Source: Membranipora membranacea (lineage: Eukaryota > Bryozoa > Gymnolaemata > Cheilostomatida > Membraniporidae). Taken from it: a DNA stretch of 64,000 nucleotides. The stretch is from the NCBI GenBank assembly GCA_914767715.1, contig OU612070.1:27952025-28016024 (forward strand), read 5' to 3'. Below the pieces are notes generated by a model. The model was given only the letters and a program-made list of their open reading frames with translations, ran no database searches and had not been told where the DNA came from. Made by a program: the position numbers and the translations under genes. This document shows positions 22,401 to 37,400 of this stretch, piece after piece. Each line of letters opens with the position of its first letter. Position 1 is the first letter of the stretch.

Positions 22401-25400
22401 TCCTGATGGTATCTCAGTTATGATGCTTAAAAAGACGCCCCCTTTTGTCGTTAATATATTGACCAACATCTTCAATCAGATTCTTATTGAGGGTGATTTC
22501 CCCAAATGTTGGAAGACAGCTAGAGTAACCCCTGTTTTTAAGGGTGGAGATCCGAATGATCCATCGAATTACAGACCTATATCGATTCTGTCTATATTGT
22601 CAAAGATTTTTGGAAAACATATAAATAAATGTTTAACGACTTTCCTGACTGACATAAAAGCTATTCACCCTCTTCAATCAGGATTCAGAAGTAATTACTC
22701 TTGCTCTGATGCTGTACATAAAGTGGTGTCAGATGTGCTCCACCAAAAGCAAAAAAATAGGTGTGTTATAGGAATGTTCTTGGACTTCTGTAAGGCTTTC
22801 GACTGTGTAAACCATGATATCTTGTTTAATAAACTCGCTTCCTATAAAATAATTGGTCCCTCATTGAAGTTGATAAAATCATTTCTTGATGACCGGCAAC
22901 AATATGTATTTTATAATCAAATTGCTTCAGAAAAAAAACCAATTAACATAGGTGTCCCACAGGGCTCAATTTTAGCTCCAACTTTATTTCTTGTGTTCAT
23001 AAATGATATGTTAAATTTACCCCTGTCCTCAACTGCTTATGCGTACGCAGACGATACTGTATTTATATGCCATCAGAAAGATCCACAGTCTCTGGAGCAA
23101 CATTGTAGGGGTGACTTGGGTGTCATCCAAGAATGGTGCTATAATAATCGGATGACCATAAATATAAAAAAATCCCATTACCTTGTTTTTGGCAATGCAA
23201 AACATAAAATTGATTTAAAATTCTCCAATACCACCCTGTTACGATCATCTACCACTAAACTACTTGGATTTACAATTAGTGATTCGATGTCATTTGATAA
23301 TCATATTGAATATATAAAAACTAAAATACAAAAAAATACCAATTTGTTACACTTATGCAGAACATTTTTGACCACACAATCAGCCAGACAGTTTTACTTT
23401 CAATTCATACATTGCCACATCATAAATGGAATACAATTTTTCTTGAATATCAGTCCAAAATATCAGCTAGACTCACTTTATGTTTATCAGAAATTATTGC
23501 AAATATTCATTACAATCCAGTTCAATTATCAAATACGTTTTTCTTATGTCATACTTTAAAAATATTGCCACTTCCTAGTCTTCTTATATATTTTAGTTCT
23601 CTCTATGCCTACAGAATAATGTATAACATCACACCTAGCTATATTAATGATCTTTTTCTTTCTAGAAATCGAAGATACCCCAAGCGCGATAATTTTCTTA
23701 TTTTACCTCCTAATGATAAACTAAACATTGCAATTGCTTCATCTTTTAATAATCTTCCTTTGTCAATTCGCTCACTGAGCAAATTAACATCATTTAAATC
23801 TGGCGTATTCAAATATCTTTTGTTTCAATTATAACATTATCTTTTTATCTCTGCAACAAGTTTTGCCTCTGTACAATACTGTAATGAAAATATCTAAACA
23901 TTTTTATTTTCTCTCTTCTCAAAGACATCCTATCTATTTCCACCTCACTGCTGAAACATTTTAACTCATCTTCAGTCTCAAGCTTTCCTTTTTTTCTCTT
24001 TTCCTTTTCCTTTTTTTTGGCACTATTCGGAAAACATTCCGCTACTGGAATGAAATAGACTGCCAATAAAAGTGTTAAAAAAAAAAATTAAAAAAAACAA
24101 AAACATACCTAGCTTAAAGTAGAAGTCATCACTGGCACCACTAAATACGTATCAAAATGCAATTAACTTTTACCAGCAGGCAACATACTAAACAATAGAA
24201 ACCCTAGGTTTAAGCTTTGGATCTGCACCACAGGTCAGTCAGTAGTTCCTCCACCCCATGACTGCAATAAAATGAATTAAGTTGAGAAGCTATTATAATC
24301 TCGAAATAATGCTCAATTGTTTTTGTAGATGATTTTGTAACTGAGATGACTGTTTGTGTTTATTTAGATTGACACAACAAAAGATAACTGCTTCGATTCT
24401 AGAAACAATTTATTTTATACATCACTTTTGTCCAATAATATATTTATTTGGAGAGTAAGGGTATTGCTGTTACTGAAACAAAATGGTGGAAGAGAGTTTG
24501 TTATTAAAATAATTAAAATTTTCAGATTTTATATTTATTTATAACATCCAAATTTATAATGAGCACATCATTACGCATCAAATATCAAAATAGAACTTTT
24601 GTGGTTGTCTTTCACTTTAGCTATAGCTTACACCTACTCACCCGGAATGTTCCACATTTTGCCCTCAAAATATTCAATAGGTGTGAGAGAATTGTCAGGA
24701 AATCGTGGGTTCACAACTTTGCTTAACTCTAGCTTACTTTTACTCCTATCTTGTGGATCTCAATCATCCTGTGGTGTAAAAATTGTGAGAAAAAGCGGAT
24801 TCAATCACCTGCTTTGCTCCACATTTTGTTCACAAGATATGAATAAGTGTGAGTCAGCATCACGTGTAGGGTCGTGATATCATTGTGACCTTCAGTTTAA
24901 AGACTTCAGAAGGACTACAGCAATACATAGTCTGGCAGCTAGTTCTGCAGTAGTTACGCGCGATAGGTGTGAGAGACTACATTAAGCGTAGGATTGTCGG
25001 GAAATCGTGGGTTCACAACTTTGCTTAACTCTAGCTTACTTTTACTCCTATCTTGTGGATCTCAATCATCATGTGGTGTAAAAATTGTGAGAAAAAGCGG
25101 ATTCAATCACCTGCTTGGCTCCACATTTTGTTCACAAGATATGAATAAGTGTGAGTCAGCATCACGCGTAGGGTCGTGATAACATTGTGAACTTCGTGAT
25201 AACATTGTGAATTGATAACATTGTGAACGTGATAACATTGTGAATTGTCGTGATAACATTGTGAATTGAAGTTTAAATCACTTATAGTTTACCTACATTG
25301 ACTTCACAGCTTTTCTGATTATATCTGATCCTGCCCAACATCTGGGAGTTCTAGAACCATCGGCTTGTCCTTAGGGGAAGACAACTCTGACTCAAATCAA

Positions 25401-28400
25401 AGTTGTTTTTTTATTACATTCCTGTTTTCCATGGAGACCAATGTTCAGCTTTTTGTGTTAAGTGATGATAAGATTCAACGTTTTTTTAGAGATTTTGAAA
25501 GTCTGAATCCAAGAGAAATCAAGCAGAACAACAAGATAGCTTTTGATACAGCTGCATCTCTAGGGATCACCCGTATTATAGAACCAGCTGATATGGTAAA
25601 GTATACTCCTAACTCCTTCTCTCCTGTACATGTATCGTCCTAACTGAGGCATCTACTACATTGATTAACATTTGTTGCAACAACTGCTAACTTGATGCCA
25701 CAATAGATAGATTTCATATGGCTATACCTTTCCATGCTCTGCATTATACTGCCTTTGATTTTAAGGGCTGCCAAAAGAATATCTTTGTCTCATTTGGGGG
25801 AAGGTGGGGGGGTACTTGATCCTGGGTTTTTATGGAATGCTGGTTTATCTGAAAAGTTCTCATGTGTTTGTGAATGATATTTCAAACTAAACCTGATAAT
25901 AGTTCTTCGAGATCATAGTCAGCGTTGAATATTGAACATTTCTCATGTTTTGTGATCCTCACATAGCAGTCACCTTTACCAGATATAACTGCAATCTGCT
26001 GATAATTATCTATCTCACAGGTAGTAATGAAGATCCCCGACAAGTTACAGATGAAAACCTACTTACACGAACTGAGAACCCATTTTACAGGACGTCAACT
26101 TGAAATAAAATCTGTCGGTGATTCGCCTAGTCTCAGCTCCTATGTGGTAAATGTCTCCAAGATTTATTTAACGAGAAATGTTTTGCTAATTTCAACACCC
26201 TGTGACCAAGATGAACAACAAGATTGTATTAAACGACAAGGTTGCGTTGAACAACAAGATAGCTTCACAAATTATAATTTCTCACCTTGCCGGACAGATG
26301 TTATAGTCTGCTAGATGTCCTTCCTGTTACCACCGGGATTCACACATGCACAATAACCACCAAGAGCCTATACAAAAATTTATTGCTTTTCTATATAGAT
26401 TCATGATACATTTTACTGAGTCACATTACATCAGGATGCATCTGGTTACATGCTTATTAAGTTTTGTCTTAAGGTAAATGTCAATGACCGATCTGAATAT
26501 CAACATATCATACACCGTTAGAAAGCCGCTGAGCTACTGAATATCAACACCGAAACAAAAACTTGCATTGATGACGTTGTGTTATTTTAGTGAGGAAATG
26601 AGGTAGAAAACGCTGTTTTTGTTGATGCTGATGGCAGAGTCAGGATGATTGCTAGAAATTTATTCTTATGGATAGAGTTCATCATAATATTTTGGTTTGA
26701 TTAATGTATGACAAGTCGGAAGTGACTTTGGACATCACGTCATCAAATGAATTCTTTTTGTTTATTAGTGAAAACATGTAAAATTTCATTCAATGATTTG
26801 GAACAGATCATATCGGCTTTTGGCCAAATTTATTTACAATTTTCCTTTACAGTTTTGTTCATATGGTATTCACACAAAATAACGACAGTGAAACTAGCAT
26901 AACGCTATTACCATTGTCCATTTAGGGCAGACAGGTTTTTGTCATGTTTGTGTAATGTCAAAAATGATATCCATTATTGTGGACATGCAAAAGAATTTTT
27001 GAAAGTTCTCACATACAATGCTGCTTTCATTAACTATGGTGCACACAGGAAATGCCAACAGAATGTTTCATGGTATATTCATTTTTTCTGAATTTGTTGC
27101 TGAAGACTGCCAAAAAGCCTTAACAAGGTTCTAAAAATAGCAATTTTTGGGCGTTCTCTTGCGACAAATTCAGGACAAATGAATGTACAATGAAGAATTC
27201 TGTTGACATTTCCTGTGTTCACCATGGTCAAGGAAAGTCGCTTTGTATTTGAGATGATACAAAAAAAATTTGTTTGGTTGCGATAATTGTAATTTTGACA
27301 GCATGTTTGACGTTATTTAATTTATTTAATTTAATTTGACTCCACCATCTGTATTGACAAAATCATCGGTTTTCACCTAATTTCTTCACTAACATGGCCC
27401 AACATCATCAAATCAAGTTTTTGTTCTGGTATTCATATACAGTAGGTCGGCAGCTTTCCTGCGGTGTATGATGTGTCGATATTCGGATCGGCCTTTAACA
27501 TAACCGTAAGTAAGCAGCCCCTATTTTCACTCTATGAAGGCTGTAGAAACTTCCCCTTGTGCTTCCATAACTGTTCTTGGATAGCAAGTCAGGACCCACA
27601 CCTTTACTGAAAAACTTTTACTTAAAAACTTCTGGGATAGAGGGATGGGAGAGTACCCCCAGGTATATACCCATATCTAGGCTAGGTTACATGCCTGATC
27701 AATGTTTTATATTGATTGAGGTTGAGATATGCACCTACTGCTCCTTATTAGTACCCCCTCCCTGATAGCATATCACTATTAATTTTACGTTGTGTCTGAT
27801 ACAAAATGAATTATTGTGTTGTATAAATAAAAAAGTTTAAGGACCGCTTGTTGCCACACATGAAGATGGTTTAGATAGTTTAGATTTTGCTGGCAATGAC
27901 TAATTTTTGCAGTTTTTATGGTATTTCAAAAGTGCTATCATACTTTGCCTTGACTCAATCAAATTTCTCACCAACTTCATCTTGTGTGATATAAGCCAAC
28001 TTCTTGTGTGATTTCGGACGCATGCAGCGATTTCACATGGTAGTTTGCCGTACATTCTCCTCACTGAAAAACAATAATCCTTAAGATGTAGGTCATGTCA
28101 GTCACAACATGTTTCTTCATCTCATTGGAATTTTTCTTATCCGTCAAATTTTTCTGTTGTCTTATTAAAAGCATCATGCGTCATTTTAATTTTATCTTCA
28201 ACACTATGGTTTATTTTCATTTTTATTGTAATTATATATTATCTATTCTTATAATTACATGAGCAATAATGCCAGCCGCAATATATAAATAACTATCTAG
28301 ACAGAGTCAACATCGACACTCTGCCAGGTTCACTGACACTTTATTCAAGGGTCACAGAACAGAGAGCATGAGCAACACAAGTTTGTACAATTATCATGTT

Positions 28401-31400
28401 TGAGTTTTTTTAACTCTCGTCCTGTATCAAAGGCATTTTTAAATCCATGTTTTTTTAGTTTTTGCTTTTTATTTATTATGATAGCCATGTCACCATGTAC
28501 TATTTTGAGCGGTAAAAATAAAGTGGAAATCTATCTATCTAACTACCTCCGATTCTGATTACAGTTTGGACATACTGAGTATAGACCTGAGAAGTCTGCT
28601 ATCTCGGAGTACAAGGGCAGGAGTATACATGATATTCTACCTACGAGACGCCTGGCCTCTCATGATCTAACAGATGATCATGTATACGATCAAACGGTCA
28701 CCCTCAGCAGAAACGCACAGTATCAGAGACCTACTTTACAAGGTCAGTCTGGGGGTACCACTCACATTGTTTAATATTTTTTATTAATTTAATACTTTAT
28801 TTGGCAATCTAAATCGTTTTGAGGAAAATGTTTTTCATTTAGTGCCAAAACAGAAAAAAAGACTAAAAAAAACTATAATAGTGAAAGAATATATTAAAAT
28901 GCTCCTTGCCTTCATATAGAATACTATATTCTGCCTTGAATATTTGAATATTTAAATATATTCCTCGCTTGAATATTTAGTTTAGATAATATGATTTAGA
29001 GTTCCTCATCTCTACTGTGAGCTGACCTGCCAAAAAAGGGCCTACAACCGCAGGCACATTGAATCAAGACTTAAACATGAGCAGGGAGGGTGGTATCTCA
29101 CTCTCCCTGTAGCTTACATTCAATGGCCTAAAAGTAATCATACCAGTGACCCTCCCCACCCTAAATGAAAGGCCTAACACCATGCACAATTTCACTGGTG
29201 GCGAGTGGAATATTTTCAATAGCCATGCCTCTCTTTTCTTAGAACACATTTGTCTACATTTTAAATTCAAATTGGATATGATATTATTTATTTTATTTTG
29301 GGTTGTTAATGAGCCTTGTTCGTACGTTCACAATTCCTTGTGCAACATAATGATGGAGACGGATCTGTTTAAAAAGTAGAATGATGTTTTATCATTTACA
29401 ACCATCTGAAAAGCTGAAATTATACTTCAGATTTTCCTCACTGCACGGAAAATCTGCTGTATAAACTCTTATAAACTCCTTATGGTAGCTTATATAATAG
29501 AAAATCTGATCAAATAATCTGACTTTAAAGTCTGTCTGAAGAATCGGTAGTATAAATACAGCTTTAAAAATATTGAGACAACAGGATTTTGTGGCAGCTA
29601 CAGTCCCAGTACTTTTCATGCTGCGGTTGAAAGCACGTACCATACACTGCCTCAAGTTCTCGCGGCTGATGAATATCGATGAGAACCGATGAGAACTGAT
29701 TCAATTCATGACTAGCCTTGTTAATTTACTATTTACATTTAAACAACAGATAATAGCGATGCGGAACTTAGTATGGAGAGTGCTCTGGAGCGTGTTGATA
29801 TCGGCAGCAGTAGAAGTGATGGAAGTGATTCTCGATCACAAAGGTCATCATGTGAGAGGTCAGCATCGGAGAGGTCGTCATGTGAGAGGCAGCTGGCTCC
29901 TGAGGCAGCGATAAACCCGACTAAAGCCACTCATGTGCAACTCAACCGCCACGAGCACGAGGTGAAACACGAGCTGAAACAACGAACTGATAACCAAGTG
30001 AAACTTGTGGACGATTCGACACAGCCACAGCAAAAATACTATCAGGTACACTCATTCTGCTAATTTCACATCTACATGTTCTAAACCGGCCTAGATGATC
30101 TGATCTCTGTATGAAAATAAAGAAAATTTATTACATAAAGTAGTTTTCAGCCAGAGATTAAGTTGTAGGTTTTAATTACTATATTGCAAAAAAAAGATGG
30201 TTGACTGCCCAGAATATTATTAAAACATTTTCCACATCCTAAATTCAAACCAATGTTTTATAGATGCCACCAATCATCTTGTCATGCTCCCAACTCACAT
30301 TTCATTTCCTCCTCGATTTCCCAATAGACCAGATACAGAACAGTAATTGACTGCTAAACGCCTTTCTGTTATTTTCCTTTGCTTAGTGAGTAATATTTCC
30401 ATTGTTATTGTGAGTTCTATCGTTTGGCATTGTTGTTCTATTATATGAGCAGCAGCAGCAGCAGCAGCAGCAGCACGTGCTAAAGAAGCCTCTGATGTCG
30501 AGGAACGAGCTGCTCAACCCGTTTGACTCAGAGGAGGAGGAGGATCCTTACTCTCACATAATTAACACTCCTCCTAGTACTGATCAACTGCAGCTACAGC
30601 AGCACACAGATATATCTACTGATGACCGTCTCATGAGTCAAGCTACCAACACTGCTGCCATCACTGTATCAGGTGAATTTTGTGATGCACATATATAGAA
30701 AACCGATCAAGGCATATTTTGATAATATTTAGTCAGAGCCCCCGAAACTCTTTCCCTTTTCTCATGCCCGACGGCTCCCCGCCCTAAAACATACAACTGT
30801 TCTTTTATGTACAGGCGATTCTCAAGCAAAAAAAAGATCCACTACCAAGAGGGGTTTTAGCTTCTATTTAAGCCTATCTTTATTATTGTGAAATATTCTG
30901 ACCCCCTATTTGCTCTTGTGTTTTCAAAGAAACCAACGGTCAAAGGCCTGTACCATCTGTAGTGGCTAGTAAATGAGGATCTAGTCTGATCCAGTTGCCT
31001 TCATTCAGAATCGCTTCCCTCCTCTGATAAGCCACAGGCTTTTTTCTCACCCGCCGCAGCTTATCAATAGAGGTGTGCGAATTGGTACGCAGGTACACTG
31101 GATCAAACTTGATTAATTTCTCAACAATTGCTAATAATAAATGACGCTGGCAGCCGCTATTGTCCACTCATCTCCTGACAATGTTTTTTAGCAATTTAAT
31201 TATTAGCATTTTTTGTGGAGAAATACAGTAATTAAATAAGTGTATAAGTGACAAGTTCTGCCGCTTGTTCAGTACAGTATACTCAGTACCTCACTGACAT
31301 TGACATCTTACTTGAGAGGAGAGGACAATAGTCCTATATTTTTACCAAGATGAAATTTGAATTTTTTTTACTACGAAAATCTTGCGACATGTGCTAGCTG

Positions 31401-34400
31401 TCTTACTACAAATTTATTGGTAGCTGGTTGTGAATTTCATTCAATTTTTCCTTTTATCATTTATTCTCAACATATATTGAAAATTCTATCTGCTGTACCT
31501 TGCACAATGAAAATTCGTCACTAAGGTGGTCCACCTATAAGCGTTATTTATACGTGGGAGTCCATATAGTTTGTAGAATGGCCTTTTCACCGCTATATTC
31601 TCATGTGTACCATGAAATGCATGATCAAAGCAGCCATACTGTCATTTTCGCACCTTTTGCAGCTAAGCGGGCCGTTGTCCTGTCCGGGTGGTCGTTCCGC
31701 AGGCTTCCTAACTCAATCAGTGAGAGCCATTGTACTCTGTCGTCTGCGTGACTCCTGTCATACTTCTTGAGGTCAGAGTTGATGGTGTCTCTCCACCTCT
31801 GCTTTGGTCTCCCTCTTTTCCTTCTTCCAGCTATCTTGAGATCAGCAGCCATGCTATCATATGACCAATAACTTGACGTTGTGACGATTGTCTTGTGACC
31901 TGCAGGGAGCCGGCAGTCGCAGTATGAAATATCATTTATGGTTATAATAGGGAAGCTAGAAGATGGTTGGCCAAGTACCTCCAAAGTTATAGGGGAACTT
32001 CATCGCGCAAACAAAGCACATATGGACTGGAAACATTGAATACCATTGATTGTGCGTTTTTTGAAACAGTTTATTGATATGTGACAATATTTAGGGCCGC
32101 ACACTATCCAACTAAATCTGTACATCACCAGAACCACTCAGTTTTGCAATATTATTATGCTTTCCTTTAACATGTCATGTATATTTAAATTCAGAGGTGA
32201 CGTTGCACTGCACAAATCACAGATCTACAGATGCAAACCATGAGCCAGGGCTGCCTTGCTGCCCTCATGGCTGACTCCAGCAACATTAAGTCACTCCTGT
32301 GTCATTCTTCAACTTATAGTCCTTAGTGCAATTTCGGTATCGGTATCATGAGATAAACTGTGGGTTCTCTTTGTCTTCCTTGTTCCACTGTAACAAAAGC
32401 TGCCACCTTCTTCATACCAAAAGAGCTTTTCTTTCCCACCATATCATCTTGTCATTGGCGCAAATTCACAACCGTCTAAATGCCAGCCCCCTATGCCATA
32501 TTTCATTTCTCATACTCGTACTCATACACTTGTTTCCATATGTCAATGTGGCATCGATTTGAGGGCCAATTGATACATGGAATAAGCATTAACGTCAACT
32601 TCTGTACGTATGGGTTCACGTTTGTTCACTCGAAGTGGGGAACCTGGTTGAATTGAAGTGGCGGTGTTGATGAATGAATAGCGCACCTGCACATAATGAC
32701 TTCAATACGGGAGGCCCAGGTTCAATTCCCAGTTGCGGCAGATCCCTTTTTATGTTTGTTCATCAAAGAAATTGTAAGCATTTATCATTCGATATGGGAG
32801 TGGACCACTCATTTGAAGCATGTAACTATAGTGATAGTCACCAGATTGAGCATGGCTCACCTCATCTGTAGGCCAGATAGATAATTTGATTGTGCTGCAA
32901 TCAGTTGGCTGGCTGTGATCTCTTGCCCACCTCTACCCAGAATTTTTCACCTGACCTGTCCAAAAAGCCCCGGCAGCTTGAGACCTCTTCAAAAAATTCA
33001 CAATTCCAGCTTCTGTCCAGGCACTGTCAAGAGATCCAGCCTTTATCCAGGCAGGAGATTATCATATTGGGTAATCTCTCTCTTCCATGGGCATACTAGA
33101 GATTTTTTCCAGGCCACCATCAGGTCTGTATGTATTAATGTTTTTTTCCACGTCTGACCGGATGGTGGAGTCTGGGTTGTTATTACGAAATGTCGGGTCT
33201 GCTGAGATGCTCTGTTAGGTCTCTGTCAGGTCACACCTTATTTACCATTATCCATTGTTTATCAGCTACATATTGCGCTTTTCACGCCATTCACCCTCAG
33301 TATTGGGATATTCACACTGCTACTTGACTTCTTCTTTGAAACATATTCGGGAATTAACAATGCTTGCTTGTGTATCTACACAAGCTCAGCTGTCATCGTA
33401 CAATTCCACAACATATGACTAGGTGTGCCCTCAGTTCAGGAAATCGGCACACCCTGAGTCTCTCATATCTATCACATATTCCCTTTATTGATAAATTTCC
33501 CTTTTAACAACAAAAGTGAAGTGACAGGTACAGGATTGTCCCATAAGCTTCTCTGGCAGCTTAATTAGAGGAATGCCTAGATGTTTCAGTATGACCTGAC
33601 CAGCATGAACGATAATAACTCTGTTGATGAATATAAAAGCTATGAAGCTCATTTACTGTTGACAATCTACGATCCCGATCCCATCCCAATACACTAGAAA
33701 TTCAACCAAAAGTTTACTGTCCCAAATTAAAATTTTCCATATAGTTGTTCTTCTGATTGCAACATTCTGATAAAATCCTACTTATTTGGCAGGACACAGG
33801 AGCAGGACATAAATAAGGGGAATGCCTAAAAATGCAACCAACAGTTTTACTGCTTCGAATTAAAATTTTCCATCCTATGGACTTATGGTCCTCTTCGATG
33901 CCACACTGATTTCGAGATTACACTATTAACATGTGTATCTCTGATCGATAGAGCCTCTGTTGTAAATAAATGGCACCTACATAAGGCTAAAAGATAGGAC
34001 AACTCTGATTTTATCAAACAGACATGATCGAAAAAGAAATACCTAGCTCTGCATTATTAGCAATTTTTTCATTCTCTCTTCTGAGCTTAGGCTAGCAATA
34101 CACAGTTTCGATGTAACTTAGTTTGTCAAAAATATGTACTTTATGCCCTTCTAAAACTGGAAATAGGTAAGATAAGATTTTCCAAAGTTAAATTAAAATA
34201 TTTCTATAAGAAATGAGAAAATGATAAGTGTATATCCAAAAGTTTGGGTAATCACCCATACGTCTCCTTTACACTACATTTCAGCTGCCCTGAGGCTAGG
34301 TGAATTGATTCACTCTCTATCGATCAGAGATATACATGCAATAGTATATCACGTGATCAGTGTGCTTCGATGCAGCATTCCCCTTTCTTGGCAGGTCAAT

Positions 34401-37400
34401 GATTTTGCAGTGCAGAGATTCTATCAATGAACAACTACAACTACAGCCATATTTACTTTTAAGGTCTCATTGCAACAATTACCACTACCCACATCACACC
34501 CTGAGCCCTGAGTATCATCAACATAACTCTAGGTCACCAAATTAACCCTATACCTCTGGTAAAAATACATTTATTATAAATTCATGCAAAGTTATGCTCA
34601 CTCTGCTTTTTCATTTACAAAAGTAGTTTTACTGTCTTGTTTTGCTCTGTTTGTTCTGACTGTTAGTTCTACCGTTTTGTTTGTTTGTAGAGTTACCAGT
34701 AGCAGACTGTGGTAAGAATATTCAGGTAGGTGTTAATGTCAACTCTGGGATGTGATGTGAAAATAACCATCGTAATGCAGGGTAAAGGCCAAAACATATA
34801 GCATTGCGCCATTGACAGCTCAGTTTGAGGTTGAAACAAGCATTTTATAGCAATTCTTTGTTAACCGGGATGGACATTTACGTTGACTCTCATTGAATAA
34901 GCAATATGATTTGTAGTGATACGTGAGGAATTTAGCTAATATATTTTTATTGTAAGCATATAAATACTATACTATCCTAAATGCTTTATATAGGTATATG
35001 GTTTTTATTTATAAAATATTAGCTAAAATAGGGGGACAAATATGCCTAGGTGAGTCATGTTTGCTGATATCTAAGTCTCCAATGAAACCTGTCGCACAAA
35101 ATATGGATACTAAACTAGAGATATAGAAGGAATTTACTGACAGTGGCACAAATTGGGCCAATGGAGCAAATTTACATTTTGCTTTCGCAAGCTAACTTTT
35201 TTCAAATTGTGAGTAGGGGGTCCACTCTCAGTTTAGGAACTCGAGCACTTTTGAATTAATTAGTTCACTACAGTGCAAAGATGACCAACCTGAAGTGAGA
35301 GGTTGCACATACCCTAAGCGTTTTGCAAGGTAGATTTGTTCCAAACACATACACTTCATGAGAGACAGGAGGTTTCAAAACCCAATGTGCAATTTCTTGC
35401 CATCATAGATGTGATTATGCAGCAGCACATCGGAAAAGGCATAGCATTCAACTAGTATCAAATATTTGATTTTTATTACGACTTTTTTAAGTTTTGTGAT
35501 GGTTTCAGGGTCATGTTGAGCCTCAGCGGTGTTAAAGATAATATCGCTGACGCTCAATCATCATCAAGCATCATCAGACATTAACATATATTTCTACTAT
35601 CACAGAAAAGAAATTATTGATACTTTACGAACCACACAGCAATAATTGCTCTAAAAAAATCTGCCATTTGCATACTCTCATCCAGATTTAGGGTCTAACT
35701 GTCCAAAGCAACTTTCAATGAACTGTCGAGAACATGAATTATTTTTGGGTTTATATAATATCTGTAATGTTCGTTCCACATTTGTCATAAGTCTCACCAC
35801 ATCAAGAATCTTTACTCATTAGGCACAACTTGTATGTAATGATTTGGGTCCAAAATGAATTGAATTTTAGTTTGATCAATATCAAAAACTTGATTTATTA
35901 TAGGCCTGCATGTTTCTTGCTACGGGTTCAGAAGCAAAAAATATGCAGGCTTATCCATAAATCAAATATTTGATACTGTTCAAGTTAAAAATCTGCATTC
36001 TGGGTTAGAAGAACAGGTTCCTGCATTACAGTTTTCTTTAATTTTTCCAAAGCGGACCTAAGGCTACATACAAACCAGATGAGGGGCATTGAGTCATAGA
36101 AATAGAGCCCAATCGAAACCTAAGCCGCTTTTAGGAGTCGCTCCATTTTTGTTGAATCTCCTGTATATAAGAAATCAGTGGTAGGGATTTGTTCAAGAAT
36201 GATTTAGAATGAACTTAATGGGCTAGCTAAAAAACATAACATAACAAGCTATAAATGCCTACCACTGATGGCGGCAACCAGTAATAACGAAAACTGCAAA
36301 AACCGAGTAGGCATCTATTTATCGATGTCTATGTATTGAGTTGACTGTACTGTAAAAAGCCCAAAAAACTGCCACTTCAAAATAGTTGATGAATGAAATC
36401 ATCTACTTTTAGTTATAAACCATTTATATCCAGAATCTCAGCCTTAAAAGAAGAGAAGCAGCAGTTTATTGTGCTTGTACAGTGCAGTCGACTCCATACC
36501 ACTCATCTACATCCTTTATGGGAAGGAGGAGACAATGGCTTGTATTTTCCATCAATTCTCCCAAGAAGAGGTTTAATTTATTTCCCTCAAGATTTTTTGC
36601 ATAACTACAGCAGGTACTAGTTGCCTGACAACATAATACTTTGGTACATGTGTTTTCTTTATAAATTTAGTTTATTGGGGGGGGGGGGGAGAATGAAAAA
36701 AGGATTTTTAAAAGACTCTCTTCATATGTTGGCAACAATGTTGAAATGAAAACCTGCTTTGTTCTTTCTACACGATAGGATAACCCTGAAGACGAAAACT
36801 GTGAAGTTCTATGTGAAGCAAAACGAAAAGAACAACGGCGAAGAGAATTACATGCCAGGGCTAGGGAACTTTTACAGCAAGCCAGGAACAATAAATCAAC
36901 ATCTCTCTCTTCTAAAGGTTTGTGAGCAGACATATTATGTATAAATGTATTTCCTCCGGCCGGGGGGGGGGGGGGGCGTCTGGCGGGGGCAAAAGTCTGA
37001 CTAATGCATATTTATATGTATATTGTCAATATTGGCCATTGCTCAATCATCAGGAAGCTCCAGGTGTACTGAGGACATCACATTGTTTTGGTCTGAAGTG
37101 TGCCATGCCATTGGAAAAACACACAGCAATAAAGCTTTTCTGATAACTTTATTGAGAGGCGTAGATTACTCTGTGCACTTAAGGTAATGTCAAAGACCGA
37201 TCCGAATATCAAGATATCATATACCGTTGGAAAGCTGCCGAGCTACTGAAAATGAATACCTGGACAAAAACTTGATTCGATGACGTTGTGTCATTTTAGG
37301 GAGGAAATGAGGCAAAAACAGCTGTTTTTGTCAATGCAGATGGCGGAGTCAAATTAATTGCAAAAAATTTCAAAACATGTGGAATGTATACTTAGAGATT

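Larger units (their letters stand above)
19640..24105 (+). mobile_element. Non-LTR retrotransposon (APE-type LINE, Jockey/CR1-like), nearly complete, degraded
   Basis: Inserted in EHBP1 intron 8 in the sense direction, separating the two halves of the CH domain. It carries ORF1, then ORF2 with endonuclease and reverse transcriptase, an AATAAA (24065) and an A-rich end (24077-24103). The 5' boundary is my estimate; I could not establish target-site duplications. Both ORFs carry frameshifts, so this copy should not be able to move by itself. Confidence 0.9.
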
